DNA of 36,336 nt from Chitinophagaceae bacterium (GTDB lineage Bacteria; Bacteroidota; Bacteroidia; Chitinophagales; Chitinophagaceae), in NCBI GenBank assembly GCA_947468255.1, contig CANIMM010000001.1:1-36336 (forward strand), written 5' to 3'. Below are positions 8,392 through 15,674 of the stretch, one piece after another (the first letter of the stretch is position 1; each line of letters starts with the position of its first letter). Below the pieces are notes generated by a model that worked only from the letters and a program-made list of their open reading frames with translations, was not told the origin of the DNA and did not search any database. The translations under genes and the position numbers were made by a program.

Positions 8392-8736
8392 CTACCGCTT
8401 ACGTGCCAAATGATTTGACAACATTACATTGATACAGGAATCATTGAATTCTTGTAATAATTTTTTTTTGTTTTCATCTGATTCATTCAATTCGTTATCT
8501 ATATTATTTAATTCAGCAACTTTTCTTGTTACCACCTTCCTGTCTTTTCTTAAAACACCCTCGTTTTCTTCCTTTTTTTTATCCCTAAATTCTAATTCAT
8601 TTTTATTAACTGAAGTCCTTAGGTCTTTATCCTTTTTATATAAATAAGATTTAGGTCTTTTGGTCGATCCAACCATTTTTAATTTCGAACTGCCTTTTTC
8701 TTTAATTAGCACTGTTTGATCCGGCTTCGTTTCCAT
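8392..8736 (-). CDS. Lysine-rich hydrophilic protein of unknown function
   Basis: A 114-residue, extremely charged protein: runs of Lys, Glu, Asp and Asn, no membrane segment and almost no aromatic residues. The middle (about 45-95) is probably one long coiled or disordered helix. I do not recognise a family. It begins 24 bp after the ftsH stop and ends 89 bp before the phosphorylase homologue, all on one strand, so it is likely co-translated with them. Possible roles are a nucleic-acid-binding or chaperone-like tail protein or an FtsH adaptor. Neither is shown by the sequence. Confidence 0.6.
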   Translation of the reverse strand: METKPDQTVLIKEKGSSKLKMVGSTKRPKSYLYKKDKDLRTSVNKNELEFRDKKKEENEGVLRKDRKVVTRKVAELNNIDNELNESDENKKKLLQEFNDSCINVMLSNHLARKR

Positions 8737-8760
8737 TGTATTATTTTTTATTGTATCTAT

Positions 8761-10743
8761 TTAAAAAATTGCATCCGCTGTAATTTTTTCTACTGTTGAT
8801 TCTATATTCAAATATTTTTCAGTCCGTTTACCTAATATACTTTCAAGGTCTTCCTTAAAAATCACCTCTTTTTTAAGAAGGAGTTCTGCTACAGATTTCA
8901 AAGAAGTTTTATTTTGTTGTAATAATTTTATTGTGCGTTGGTAGGCTTCGCTAACCAATTTTCTTACTTCATCATCTATCAATTTGCCAGTTTCTTCACT
9001 ATATGGTTTTTGAATACCCATGTCCCGCTGTCCGGTAGAATCATAAAAACTGATATTTCCTATAATTTTATTGAAACCATAATACATTACCATCATATAT
9101 GCCTCTCTAGTAACTTTTTCTAAGTCATCGATTGCCCCTGAAGAGACTTCGCCGAAGATGATTTCTTCAGCTGCCCTTCCACCAAGTGTGGCGCATATTT
9201 GCTCTGTAAACATTGATTCGCTGCGTAATTGTTTTTCTTCTGGTAAGTACCAGGCTGATCCCAATGATTTTCCACGAGGTATGATGGAAACTTTAATGAG
9301 TGGGTCTACCCTTTTTAGCAACCAACTTACCACTGCATGGCCCGCTTCATGATAAGCTATTATTTTTTTTTCTTCAGGTGAAATGATTTTACTTTTCTTT
9401 TCTAGTCCAGCTACAGTTCTGTCGATAGCATCTAAAAAATCCTGTTTATCAACGAATTTCTTTTTTTTTCTTGCTGCTATGAGTGCCGATTCGTTGCAAA
9501 TATTTGCGATGTCTGCCCCGGAAAATCCAGGAGTTTGAGAAGCTAGGAAATCGGTATCTAAACTACCATCTAAAACAAGGGGACGAATATGCACTTTAAA
9601 AATTGCTTCCCGCTCTTTCATATTGGGAAGTTCAAGATAGATATGTCTGTCAAATCTTCCAGGGCGAAGTAAAGCTGGGTCTAACATATCTGCACGATTG
9701 GTCGCTGCCAATACAATCACTCCACTATTCGTTCCAAATCCATCCATTTCTGTTAGTAATTGATTGAGGGTACTTTCCCTTTCATCATTGGCCCCACTAA
9801 GAAATGCTCCTTTTCCCCTAGACCTTCCAATGGCGTCTATTTCATCAATAAAAATGATACAGGGGGCTTTTTCTTTTGCTTTATTAAATAAATCCCTGAC
9901 CCGCGAAGCCCCTACACCTACAAACATTTCTACAAATTCAGAACCGGAGATAGAAAAAAAAGGTACTTGGGCTTCACCGGCAACTGCTTTCGCTAGCAGT
10001 GTCTTACCAGTACCGGGTGGCCCCACTAGGATGACACCTTTTGGGATTTTAGCACCCAGCTTTGTAAATGTTTCCGGATTTTTTAAAAAATCAACAATTT
10101 CCCTTACCTCCATTTCGGCTTCTTCTAAGCCTGCAACATCTTCAAAATTGATTTCAGTTTTCTGTTTTTCAACTAATGTAGCGGTTGATTTTCCAAAATT
10201 GAAAATATTTGATCCGCCAGAACCCATTCCCATGCCCCCAGATTTTTTTATTAAAAAATTCCAAAGTATGAGTAGAAAAAAAAGAGGCAATAGCCAACTA
10301 ACTATGTTCCAAAAAAAATTTGTTCTTTTTACATAGCTAAGTTCAGTTTTATCTTTGATAGCCAATTCATCTTCGGCTTGACTGAGCTTTCTTTCAAATG
10401 ATTCAACTGAGCCGATGGTAATGAAATAGTGAGGACCTAAATTGACACCATTTCCTATAGCTGGTTTGAAAACATCTTTGAAGTAAGGTGTTTTTTCAAA
10501 CTCTTTTTTTATATAAATCTCCGCCTTTTCATTATTTACGATTACAATTTTTTCAACTGCTTTTTTATTTAATATTTCATTTTTAAATTTTTGCCAGCTA
10601 ATTTCTTTATCCGAAAATGAATTGTTCAGCAAAGAAGGCAAAAAAAGCATGCACATTATTACTATATAAACCCACCAAAAACTGAATCTCCTACCAGATG
10701 GATTGATTTTTTTGTCGTCATTTTTGTTGATTGTATCAGCCAT
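8761..10743 (-). CDS. ftsH: ATP-dependent zinc metalloprotease FtsH
   Basis: A 660-residue inner-membrane AAA+ protease. Layout: TM1 (about 22-42), periplasmic domain, TM2 (about 143-164), Gly-rich linker, AAA domain with Walker A GPPGTGKT (about 239-246), pore loop FVGVGA, Walker B IIFIDEIDA, SRH region ending RPGRFDRH, then the M41 peptidase with HEAGH (about 465-469) and a C-terminal coiled coil. Everything needed for activity is present. FtsH degrades damaged membrane proteins and short-lived regulators. Its position beside hsp20 and htrA suggests a stress-dedicated copy, like the extra FtsH of transmissible protein-quality-control islands; whether the genome has another copy cannot be seen. 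It is the first gene of its operon. A palindrome lies 34 bp upstream of the ATG and the predicted transcript begins at or next to that ATG. Confidence 0.96.
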   Translation of the reverse strand: MADTINKNDDKKINPSGRRFSFWWVYIVIMCMLFLPSLLNNSFSDKEISWQKFKNEILNKKAVEKIVIVNNEKAEIYIKKEFEKTPYFKDVFKPAIGNGVNLGPHYFITIGSVESFERKLSQAEDELAIKDKTELSYVKRTNFFWNIVSWLLPLFFLLILWNFLIKKSGGMGMGSGGSNIFNFGKSTATLVEKQKTEINFEDVAGLEEAEMEVREIVDFLKNPETFTKLGAKIPKGVILVGPPGTGKTLLAKAVAGEAQVPFFSISGSEFVEMFVGVGASRVRDLFNKAKEKAPCIIFIDEIDAIGRSRGKGAFLSGANDERESTLNQLLTEMDGFGTNSGVIVLAATNRADMLDPALLRPGRFDRHIYLELPNMKEREAIFKVHIRPLVLDGSLDTDFLASQTPGFSGADIANICNESALIAARKKKKFVDKQDFLDAIDRTVAGLEKKSKIISPEEKKIIAYHEAGHAVVSWLLKRVDPLIKVSIIPRGKSLGSAWYLPEEKQLRSESMFTEQICATLGGRAAEEIIFGEVSSGAIDDLEKVTREAYMMVMYYGFNKIIGNISFYDSTGQRDMGIQKPYSEETGKLIDDEVRKLVSEAYQRTIKLLQQNKTSLKSVAELLLKKEVIFKEDLESILGKRTEKYLNIESTVEKITADAIF

Positions 10744-10747
10744 ATAT

Positions 10748-10792
10748 TAAAGTTTAAAAACAATATTATTTAGTTGAATGACCAGTATCAGT
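10748..10792 (-). promoter_or_regulatory. Crp/Fnr-like operator with class II promoter of ftsH
   Basis: AATGACCAGTATCAGT (10777-10792, centre 10784.5) resembles the 3743 palindrome closely. Toward ftsH a -7-like box AAACTTTA ends at 10748, 36.5 bp from the centre, giving a site near -41 that replaces the -33 element. The predicted start of transcription (about 10744) touches the ATG at 10743, so the message would be nearly leaderless. The same palindrome also faces the plus-strand promoter ending at 10843. Confidence 0.6.
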
Positions 10793-10812
10793 TATAAGGA
10801 TGATTTTTTACA

Positions 10813-10843
10813 TTGTAATCAACAATAGGCTTAAATACATTTG
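10813..10843 (+). promoter_or_regulatory. Plus-strand promoter between ftsH and htrA, class I to the 10777 operator
   Basis: TTG (10813-10815), a 20-bp spacer and a perfect -7 TACATTTG (10836-10843). The operator centre at 10784.5 is 58.5 bp from the end of the box, exactly as at hsp20 and the nitroreductase gene. Transcription should start near 10847. Confidence 0.75.
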
Positions 10844-10846
10844 TGT

Positions 10847-10962
10847 TAGTTGACATAATGGAAATATCCGAATGTCAGTTAGCATTCAGTAGATAATAAT
10901 GTCAATAAAATGACACAAAAACTACTTTGCCACGGAACTGGATAATACCAGTTCCGTTTTTT
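10847..10962 (+). ncRNA. Candidate small RNA, or terminated leader of htrA
   Basis: This interval lies between a good promoter and a strong terminator, about 116 nt, with no ORF of note. It can form three hairpins in a row: GAATG/CATTC (10870-10887), TGTCA/TGACA (10900-10915) and the terminator stem CGGAACTGG/CCAGTTCCG (10933-10956) followed by six T. The htrA start codon is 106 bp beyond the terminator with no clear promoter of its own. The RNA could therefore be a free sRNA of the regulon, or an attenuator controlling read-through into htrA. The sequence does not decide between them. Confidence 0.5.
10933..10962 (+). terminator. Strong rho-independent terminator upstream of htrA
   Basis: Perfect 9-bp stem CGGAACTGG / CCAGTTCCG with a 6-nt loop (ATAATA), then TTTTTT. 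The T-run is only on the plus-strand 3' side, so it stops plus-strand transcription inside a divergent intergenic region. Confidence 0.88.
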
Positions 10963-11067
10963 AATCCATCGATATTTCAGTTGAGCCATCCCATTTTTAT
11001 TACTCTTTGTATTGTCCGAAAATTACATATTAAGAATTAGTATTTAATTCAATAAAAGTTATCGAAA

Positions 11068-12549
11068 ATGAAAAAATATATTTCGTTGTTACTTTTTGGT
11101 AGTTTTTTTCTGCTTGGTTGCCATGGGCAGCAAAGTAAATTTGCTGGAAACAACGAAAATGAAACTGCCTTCATATTTGAGGAAAAACAGCATCAATCGC
11201 TTAAAAATGAACAGGCTCAAATATTAAGTACATCTGTATCTGGATTCAATTTTAGATATGCTGCAAAAAAAGCTACCCCAGGAGTAGTACATATTAAATC
11301 ATTAGTAGCGGTTAAACCATCAAGGGAGATGCCTGATTTTTTCAAAGATTTTTTTGACCAAGATTTTTTGCATCGCTATTTTCCATCTCAAGATAATACG
11401 CCTCAGTACCAGATGGGAAGCGCTTCAGGAGTTATTATAAGTGAGGATGGATATATAGTAACTAACAACCATGTGATTGATGGGGTGGATAGTATCGAAG
11501 TAGTGTTACATAATCAGCGAAGTTATAAGGCTACCATTATTGGAAAAGATCCAGCTACCGATTTAGCCTTACTTAAAATTGATGAAAACAAATTATCCTT
11601 TATTGAATTTGGGAATTCAGACTCAGTAGAAGTTGGTGACATGGTGTTGGCAGTAGGCAATCCATTTAATTTAGCATCCACTGTTACCGCTGGCATTGTG
11701 AGTGCTAAAGCAAGGAATATCAATATTCTTACAGATAAAGCGGCTGTAGAATCATACATTCAAACAGATGCAGCCGTTAACCGTGGTAATAGCGGAGGGG
11801 CCTTGGTAGACATCAATGGAAAATTAATAGGCATCAATGCAGCTATTTCAACTCCTACAGGGGTTTATGCAGGTTATTCATTTGCCATACCGGTTGAAAT
11901 AGTCAAGAAAACAATGGACGATCTTTTAAAACATGGAAAGGTGATGCGTGGTTATCTTGGAATAATGATTAGTGAAATGAATAGTGCAAAAGCTAAAATG
12001 CTTGGAATTAATACTTCTACCGGTGTAATGGTGGACAGTCTGTTACAAAATGGTGCAGCTGTTTTAGCTGGAATTCAACGCAAGGATGTAATCATTAAAA
12101 TTGACAACCATTTGGTGGAAACAGCCCCTCAATTACGAGAAATTATTGCTAGGCAGCGCCCGGGTATAAAATTAGATATTACGGTAATTAGAGCGGGAAA
12201 GGAAAAAGTGATTTCAGTTACCTTACTTCCAGAAAAACAAATTCCTGTAACCGTAAGAGTAGGCAATGAACTTTTAAAATCGCTTGGCATAGAAATTGAA
12301 AACCTATCCACGAAAGAAAAAAGTCAATTGAAAATTTATGGCGGCGTTAAAATAGTAAGTATAACAGATGGCAAAATTTCAAATTACACTGATATTAAAG
12401 AAGGATTTATTATTACTAAGGTAAATAATAAGGCGATCAATAATACGAATGAGTTTATTCAACAGTTGCAGGATAAAAAAGGGGGTGTTTTAATTGAGGG
12501 TTTGTATCCTGGTGTTACAGGAACATATTATTATGCATTTGGATTATAG
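11068..12549 (+). CDS. degP: HtrA/DegP-type periplasmic serine protease, lipoprotein
   Basis: A 493-residue S1C protease. The N-terminus (about 1-18) is a lipoprotein signal with lipobox LLGC, so the mature enzyme is probably anchored by Cys18. The trypsin-like domain carries the full triad: His135 in NNHVIDG, Asp165 in ATDLALLKI, Ser242 in NRGNSGGALV. Two PDZ domains follow (about 300-385 and 400-490); the second is shorter. The family degrades or refolds misfolded envelope proteins. With Hsp20 and FtsH it completes a cytoplasm-membrane-periplasm quality-control set. It is divergent from ftsH. Its expression may depend on passing the terminator at 10933. Confidence 0.95.
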   Translation: MKKYISLLLFGSFFLLGCHGQQSKFAGNNENETAFIFEEKQHQSLKNEQAQILSTSVSGFNFRYAAKKATPGVVHIKSLVAVKPSREMPDFFKDFFDQDFLHRYFPSQDNTPQYQMGSASGVIISEDGYIVTNNHVIDGVDSIEVVLHNQRSYKATIIGKDPATDLALLKIDENKLSFIEFGNSDSVEVGDMVLAVGNPFNLASTVTAGIVSAKARNINILTDKAAVESYIQTDAAVNRGNSGGALVDINGKLIGINAAISTPTGVYAGYSFAIPVEIVKKTMDDLLKHGKVMRGYLGIMISEMNSAKAKMLGINTSTGVMVDSLLQNGAAVLAGIQRKDVIIKIDNHLVETAPQLREIIARQRPGIKLDITVIRAGKEKVISVTLLPEKQIPVTVRVGNELLKSLGIEIENLSTKEKSQLKIYGGVKIVSITDGKISNYTDIKEGFIITKVNNKAINNTNEFIQQLQDKKGGVLIEGLYPGVTGTYYYAFGL

Positions 12550-12848
12550 AAAACACTTTAGGAGGCAGTTTTTTCTTAATTGAGAATTAAAAAAAAATGA
12601 AATTTAAATTTTCTTTTTAGAACTACTCTGCAATAATAAATTCGTACAAGGTGTAAAAAAAATATACCCAGATTCTTGACAAAGTTTTTAAGAGACTAGT
12701 TCAATTTTATTTTCATGAATTTAATAATCATGTTATGAAATTTATATTATCTATTACAGCGAATAAAAAAAATAATTTAGATCGTATTTTAACAATTTGT
12801 ATTCTACTTAAGTTCCAGCTCCCAGTATTTTGAAAAAAAAAGTTATTT
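12550..12848. other. Gene-free AT-rich stretch after htrA
   Basis: About 300 bp of low-complexity A/T sequence with several short homopolymer runs. I see no operator copy, no convincing terminator stem and no coding signal. Confidence 0.5.
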
Positions 12849-13512
12849 ATGAAAAATATAATAACAAAATCCTTCAGTCTACCCATTACACTTTTTAATA
12901 CCACCCTCCTGTAGATAAGTCAATACAAACTATTGCCAAAATGGCGGAGCTTTGGTACGATCGATATGATTCGCTCTTGCAGTGCAAATTTGAAAATCAA
13001 AGCCCGATCATTGTTTATGCAAATGATGCAGATTATCACCAAAGGGGAATATTGTCTGATTTAATTGAAGTTGATGAGGGCGGCGCTACAAAAGAAATAA
13101 GGAATCGCTTGAATATGCCACATGCAGAATCATTTTCAACCACCAATCATGTATTGGGACATGAGATTACTCATGTGTTTCAATTTGACATATTGCGTAA
13201 CTCGGATAGCACAAATATATATTCAATTTACAATCTTCAACTTTGGATGGTTGAAGGTATGTCAGAATATCATTCTTTAGGATCTACTAATGTAAATAGG
13301 GCTATTTGGATGAGAGATGCCGTTTTAAAAAACAAACTACCATCTATAGACCAGTTGTCAACCAAATTCCAGTATTCAGAATTGGCGTAACATACAGAAT
13401 AAATTAAAACGGCTCATTGGCAGCAGAAATATATATTGCAAATTCTATGCAAGGGCCTTCAAAAATGTACTATTGGGATTTACAATCACCCAAGTTTTTT
13501 GAAAAAAGGTAG
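12849..13512 (+). pseudogene. Decayed secreted metallopeptidase (HExxH, peptidase-MA/TolB-like type)
   Basis: The longest open piece (12941-13390) contains NHVLGHEITHVFQFD, a zinc-protease HExxH helix, followed by WMVEGMSEYHSLG, which supplies the downstream Glu. The same frame continues upstream as YHPPVDKSIQTIAK, but an in-frame TAA at 12896-12898 interrupts what reads HYTF*YHPP. A signal-like start (MKNIITKSFS at 12849) is in another frame. After the stop at 13390 a further fragment reads NSMQGPSKMYYWDLQSPKF to about 13512. Intact relatives have this peptidase domain at the front of a long beta-propeller protein. The copy here is about 150 residues with multiple breaks, so it is a remnant. 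The family assignment rests on the motif and its flanks; the exact limits are uncertain. Confidence 0.65.
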
Positions 13513-13693
13513 AACTGATAAAAATTATTTAAAAATTGAAAATGTTGTTATAATGAATATTCAATTAAAAGAAATTGACTAATCATGTTATCAATAAAAA
13601 GGGGAAATTAAAATCTCTAGATCTAAAAGAATAATATTGCAGTTATAGTTAAGTAGAAAAATTGCACTTATTACTTTAACTTACAAACTAAAA

Positions 13694-13728
13694 TAAAAAA
13701 ACAAGGCAGATCTATTAAACCTGCCTTG
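13694..13728 (-). terminator. Terminator of the candidate structured RNA
   Basis: CAAGGCAG (13702-13709) and CTGCCTTG (13721-13728) form a perfect 8-bp stem with an 11-nt loop. On the minus strand it is followed by a run of seven T and then ATTTTAG. The T-run orientation fixes the transcript on the minus strand. Confidence 0.8.
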
Positions 13729-13908
13729 AAACCAACTGATAACAGTTTATAGTCTTTTACAACTTTTATTCTGAACCAGTCTATTCAATTCGGAAATCGT
13801 CCTTGTTTAGTTAGCAATTTCTATTCTGCCTTACGGTCAAACAGTTTACTGCCATTTAAACAGCTATCTCTGTCCTCCTTCTTCACCGACCTAACCCGAA
13901 TTGTATTG
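13694..13908 (-). ncRNA. Probable structured RNA of about 215 nt, possibly 6S-like
   Basis: Read on the minus strand, the 5' end CAATTCGG pairs perfectly with CCGAATTG, and the next segment GTTAG pairs with CTAAC. This forms a long closing helix with an asymmetric internal bulge. Inside are a hairpin GTTTA/TAAAC and a GGTC/GACC pair. After it come a small AACTG/CAGTT hairpin and a terminator. The closing helix begins a few bases after the predicted start of transcription, as for 6S-type RNAs. I cannot match it to 6S-Flavo or another Rfam family by eye, so the class is open. An operator stands at 13942-13957, so this RNA would belong to the island's regulon. Confidence 0.55.
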
Positions 13909-13911
13909 AAG

Positions 13912-13957
13912 TAAAGATAATAAGAATAACCACTGTTAATATATGATGGACATCAGG
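13912..13957 (-). promoter_or_regulatory. Crp/Fnr-like operator and promoter of the candidate structured RNA
   Basis: TATGATGGACATCAGG (13942-13957, centre 13949.5) has TGA-N6-TCA. A -7 box TATCTTTA runs 13919 to 13912, 37.5 bp from the centre (class II, near -41). No -33 TTG is seen in this register. An alternative register (TTTG 13965-13962 with TATTAACA 13941-13934) would place the palindrome between the boxes, as a repressor site. Confidence 0.5.
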
Positions 13958-14064
13958 GAAACAAATGTTAGTAATCATTTTGGAAATTGAAAGAGTAAAA
14001 AAAATCAAATTAAAAACTTACTTAAGCAATCCTATTCAATTAAGCCAGAAAATTATCTTGATTA

Positions 14065-15195
14065 TCAATACCTAGTAATTAACGCAATGTGCTGGTAATC
14101 TTTCAAAAGATTATTATCGGTCAAAAAAACTTGTCCCCCACTATCCAATACCATTTCCATAATATCGTCAACAGCATCTGTAATAATTTTATAGGCCTTA
14201 TCTGTCGGTCTTTCATGAAACTGGTAACCACCATCGGTAATGAAACCAGATTTTCTGAAATCCTTTTCTACCAATAATTTAAATGCCTTACCATCTTTAG
14301 TTGCTTGCCATATATGCTGAATACCAGTAATAACAAGATGACTGCCAACTTTTTCATCCAATTCCTTGACTAATAATTTCCGTTGATGTTGCAAATGTTC
14401 AAACATAACTGGCCAGGAAATATCAGTTAGTTGCTTCTCATTAAAGGAATCATAATTCCCAGTAATTGATTGTATAAAGTTTTCAGCGTAGCTGGAAACC
14501 TCTTCAAACCAAGCAATATCTTTTTGCACACCCAGTAATAGGATAGGTAAACCAGTATTGACATATTGATTGAGGAGTTTATCTGCTTTGTGATAAAATT
14601 GCTTGAATCTGATTTCTTGCATATTAGTTTTTTCCTTTTCAAAATTCCTGACAGTAGTATGGCCGGTAAAAGGAGTTCCTCTACTTGGTGGATTGTAAAG
14701 ATATTCTTCTTCATAAGTCAACGGAAAGTTAATGTCAATAACTTCTTTCAATTCATCTAATATACCAGTGAAGAGTCGAATACTATTTTTCGAAAGCGAT
14801 ATTACCAGATAAGGAATTGAATAATTTTCTTTATACAAAAGATCTCGAATTTCAAAGCTATCTCCAACCAATACCTTCTCTTCTACTGTAAATGGAAACT
14901 GGACTGCAAGTTTAACATCAGATGAAATGAAAATCCCAAGTCCCAATGAATTATGAGAAAAATCAATATTTTCGAAAATTTCATCAATTGAATCAAGTAG
15001 AATTTCAATATTAGAAACAGTGTATTTAAATTTCAATAATTGCTTAGCCGAATTAATTGACTTTTTTAAATTTAATTGATCTACTCTTCTATCTGGAGAC
15101 AATCGGTGGGTAGGCAAAATAATAGAAACGCAGACTTTACCTTTGCTATTTTGAAGCAAATCCAGTTGCTTATTTGCGGCACTTTCTATAAACAT
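14065..15195 (-). CDS. baeRF family protein (bacterial eRF1/Pelota-like)
   Basis: A 376-residue protein of the bacterial archaeo-eukaryotic release-factor-like group that includes mycobacterial Rv2629. The N-terminal domain has VSIILPTHRLSPD and a central GLGIFIS...; the middle domain has PYLVISLSKNSIRLFTG; the C-terminal part has ILLLGVQKDIAWFEEVS and ends GGQVFLTDNNL. These domains are thought to act at the ribosome, in peptide release or rescue of stalled translation; that role is inferred for the family. The start at 15195 (MFIESAANKQ) is preferred over 15273, because the upstream 26 codons are low-complexity F/I/K and the predicted start of transcription (about 15239) lies inside them. 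An operator and a class I promoter stand upstream. Rv2629 belongs to the DosR regulon. Confidence 0.78.
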   Translation of the reverse strand: MFIESAANKQLDLLQNSKGKVCVSIILPTHRLSPDRRVDQLNLKKSINSAKQLLKFKYTVSNIEILLDSIDEIFENIDFSHNSLGLGIFISSDVKLAVQFPFTVEEKVLVGDSFEIRDLLYKENYSIPYLVISLSKNSIRLFTGILDELKEVIDINFPLTYEEEYLYNPPSRGTPFTGHTTVRNFEKEKTNMQEIRFKQFYHKADKLLNQYVNTGLPILLLGVQKDIAWFEEVSSYAENFIQSITGNYDSFNEKQLTDISWPVMFEHLQHQRKLLVKELDEKVGSHLVITGIQHIWQATKDGKAFKLLVEKDFRKSGFITDGGYQFHERPTDKAYKIITDAVDDIMEMVLDSGGQVFLTDNNLLKDYQHIALITRY

Positions 15196-15242
15196 AAATT
15201 TGATTTTAATGTAAGAAAAAAAAGGAGTGAAATGAAAAAAAA

Positions 15243-15309
15243 TAAAAATATAAAAAGTGAACTTTTTCGACAATGATTGACTTCAATTAATCGTATGATA
15301 TCAGTCACA
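15243..15309 (-). promoter_or_regulatory. Crp/Fnr-like operator plus baeRF promoter
   Basis: TATGATATCAGTCACA (15294-15309, centre 15301.5). On the minus strand TTG (15273-15271), a 20-bp spacer and a -7 TATTTTTA (15250-15243). The centre is 58.5 bp from the end of the box. The leader to the ATG at 15195 is about 44 nt. Confidence 0.72.
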
Positions 15310-15426
15310 TTTTTTAAAATAAAAAAACAACAATTAAAATTTAGAAAAAAATGTAAAAGCGTTTGAAATATTATTAAAAAAAAGAGGCTAAAGAAAGTGA
15401 ATAGGAAGCAAAGAAATAAGTAAAAA

Positions 15427-15594
15427 CTAGCTAACGCAAGGATTAATGATGTTAAAAATAATAATTAGGATAATAAAGTATACAACAGTGGAAATGATTA
15501 CAGTTAGAGGAGCGCTAAGTAAATTATTAAAAAAGATTATATAATCAATAAAATTATCTTGACTAAGGTCACTTAATACACTAATAGTCGTCAT
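15427..15594 (-). CDS. Possible small membrane peptide (55 aa), doubtful
   Basis: An ATG at 15594 opens 55 codons without a stop: MTTISVLSDLSQDN, then a hydrophobic stretch rich in Val and Ile (about 28-50) that would span the membrane. Against it: the ORF overlaps the operator and -33 of the nitroreductase promoter on the other strand, no ribosome-binding site is visible, and A/T-rich DNA readily encodes I/F/N runs. It is recorded because it is too short for routine calling. Confidence 0.22.
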   Translation of the reverse strand: MTTISVLSDLSQDNFIDYIIFFNNLLSAPLTVIISTVVYFIILIIIFNIINPCVS

Positions 15595-15624
15595 TGAAAA
15601 GAGAAGAATTTGAAAATAAATTTG
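15558..15624 (+). promoter_or_regulatory. Crp/Fnr-like operator plus nitroreductase promoter
   Basis: CTTGACTAAGGTCACT (15558-15573, centre 15565.5) with TGA-N6-TCA. TTG (15594-15596), a 20-bp spacer and -7 TAAATTTG (15617-15624), a perfect Bacteroidota box. The centre is 58.5 bp from the end of the box. The leader to the ATG at 15675 is about 47 nt. Confidence 0.8.
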
Positions 15625-15674
15625 ATTTAGCTTAAATACTTTCAGAATTTAATTTATACCTATAAATATATATT

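Larger units (their letters stand above)
13521..14064. other. Non-coding interval holding a probable structured RNA
   Basis: Beyond the metallopeptidase remnant there is no protein-coding signal up to the baeRF stop at 14065. The interval contains the candidate RNA (13694-13908), its promoter and an operator. Base composition of 13740-13905 is visibly richer in G+C than the flanks, as expected of a folded RNA in an AT-rich genome. Confidence 0.6.
15196..15674. other. Divergent region baeRF / nitroreductase
   Basis: An AT-rich interval of about 480 bp with one operator/promoter for each flanking gene (15243-15309 and 15558-15624). Between them I see only a possible 55-codon minus-strand ORF (15427-15594), listed separately. 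Confidence 0.6.

Noticed and set aside
9764..10336. 190-codon plus-strand ORF opposite ftsH
   Set aside because: It is antisense to the conserved AAA domain; its length follows from the base composition of ftsH codons.
10900..10915. Perfect palindrome TGTCA-N6-TGACA upstream of htrA as a further operator
   Set aside because: Its half-sites are in the opposite sense to TGA-N6-TCA, and it lies inside the predicted RNA, where it forms a hairpin.
14427..14714. 95-codon minus-strand ORF inside baeRF
   Set aside because: It lies in another frame of the baeRF gene and shows no family motif; it is a shadow frame.
15196..15273. Longer N-terminus of the baeRF protein from ATG 15273
   Set aside because: The extra 26 residues are low-complexity Phe/Ile/Lys and overlap the predicted -7 box and start of transcription.
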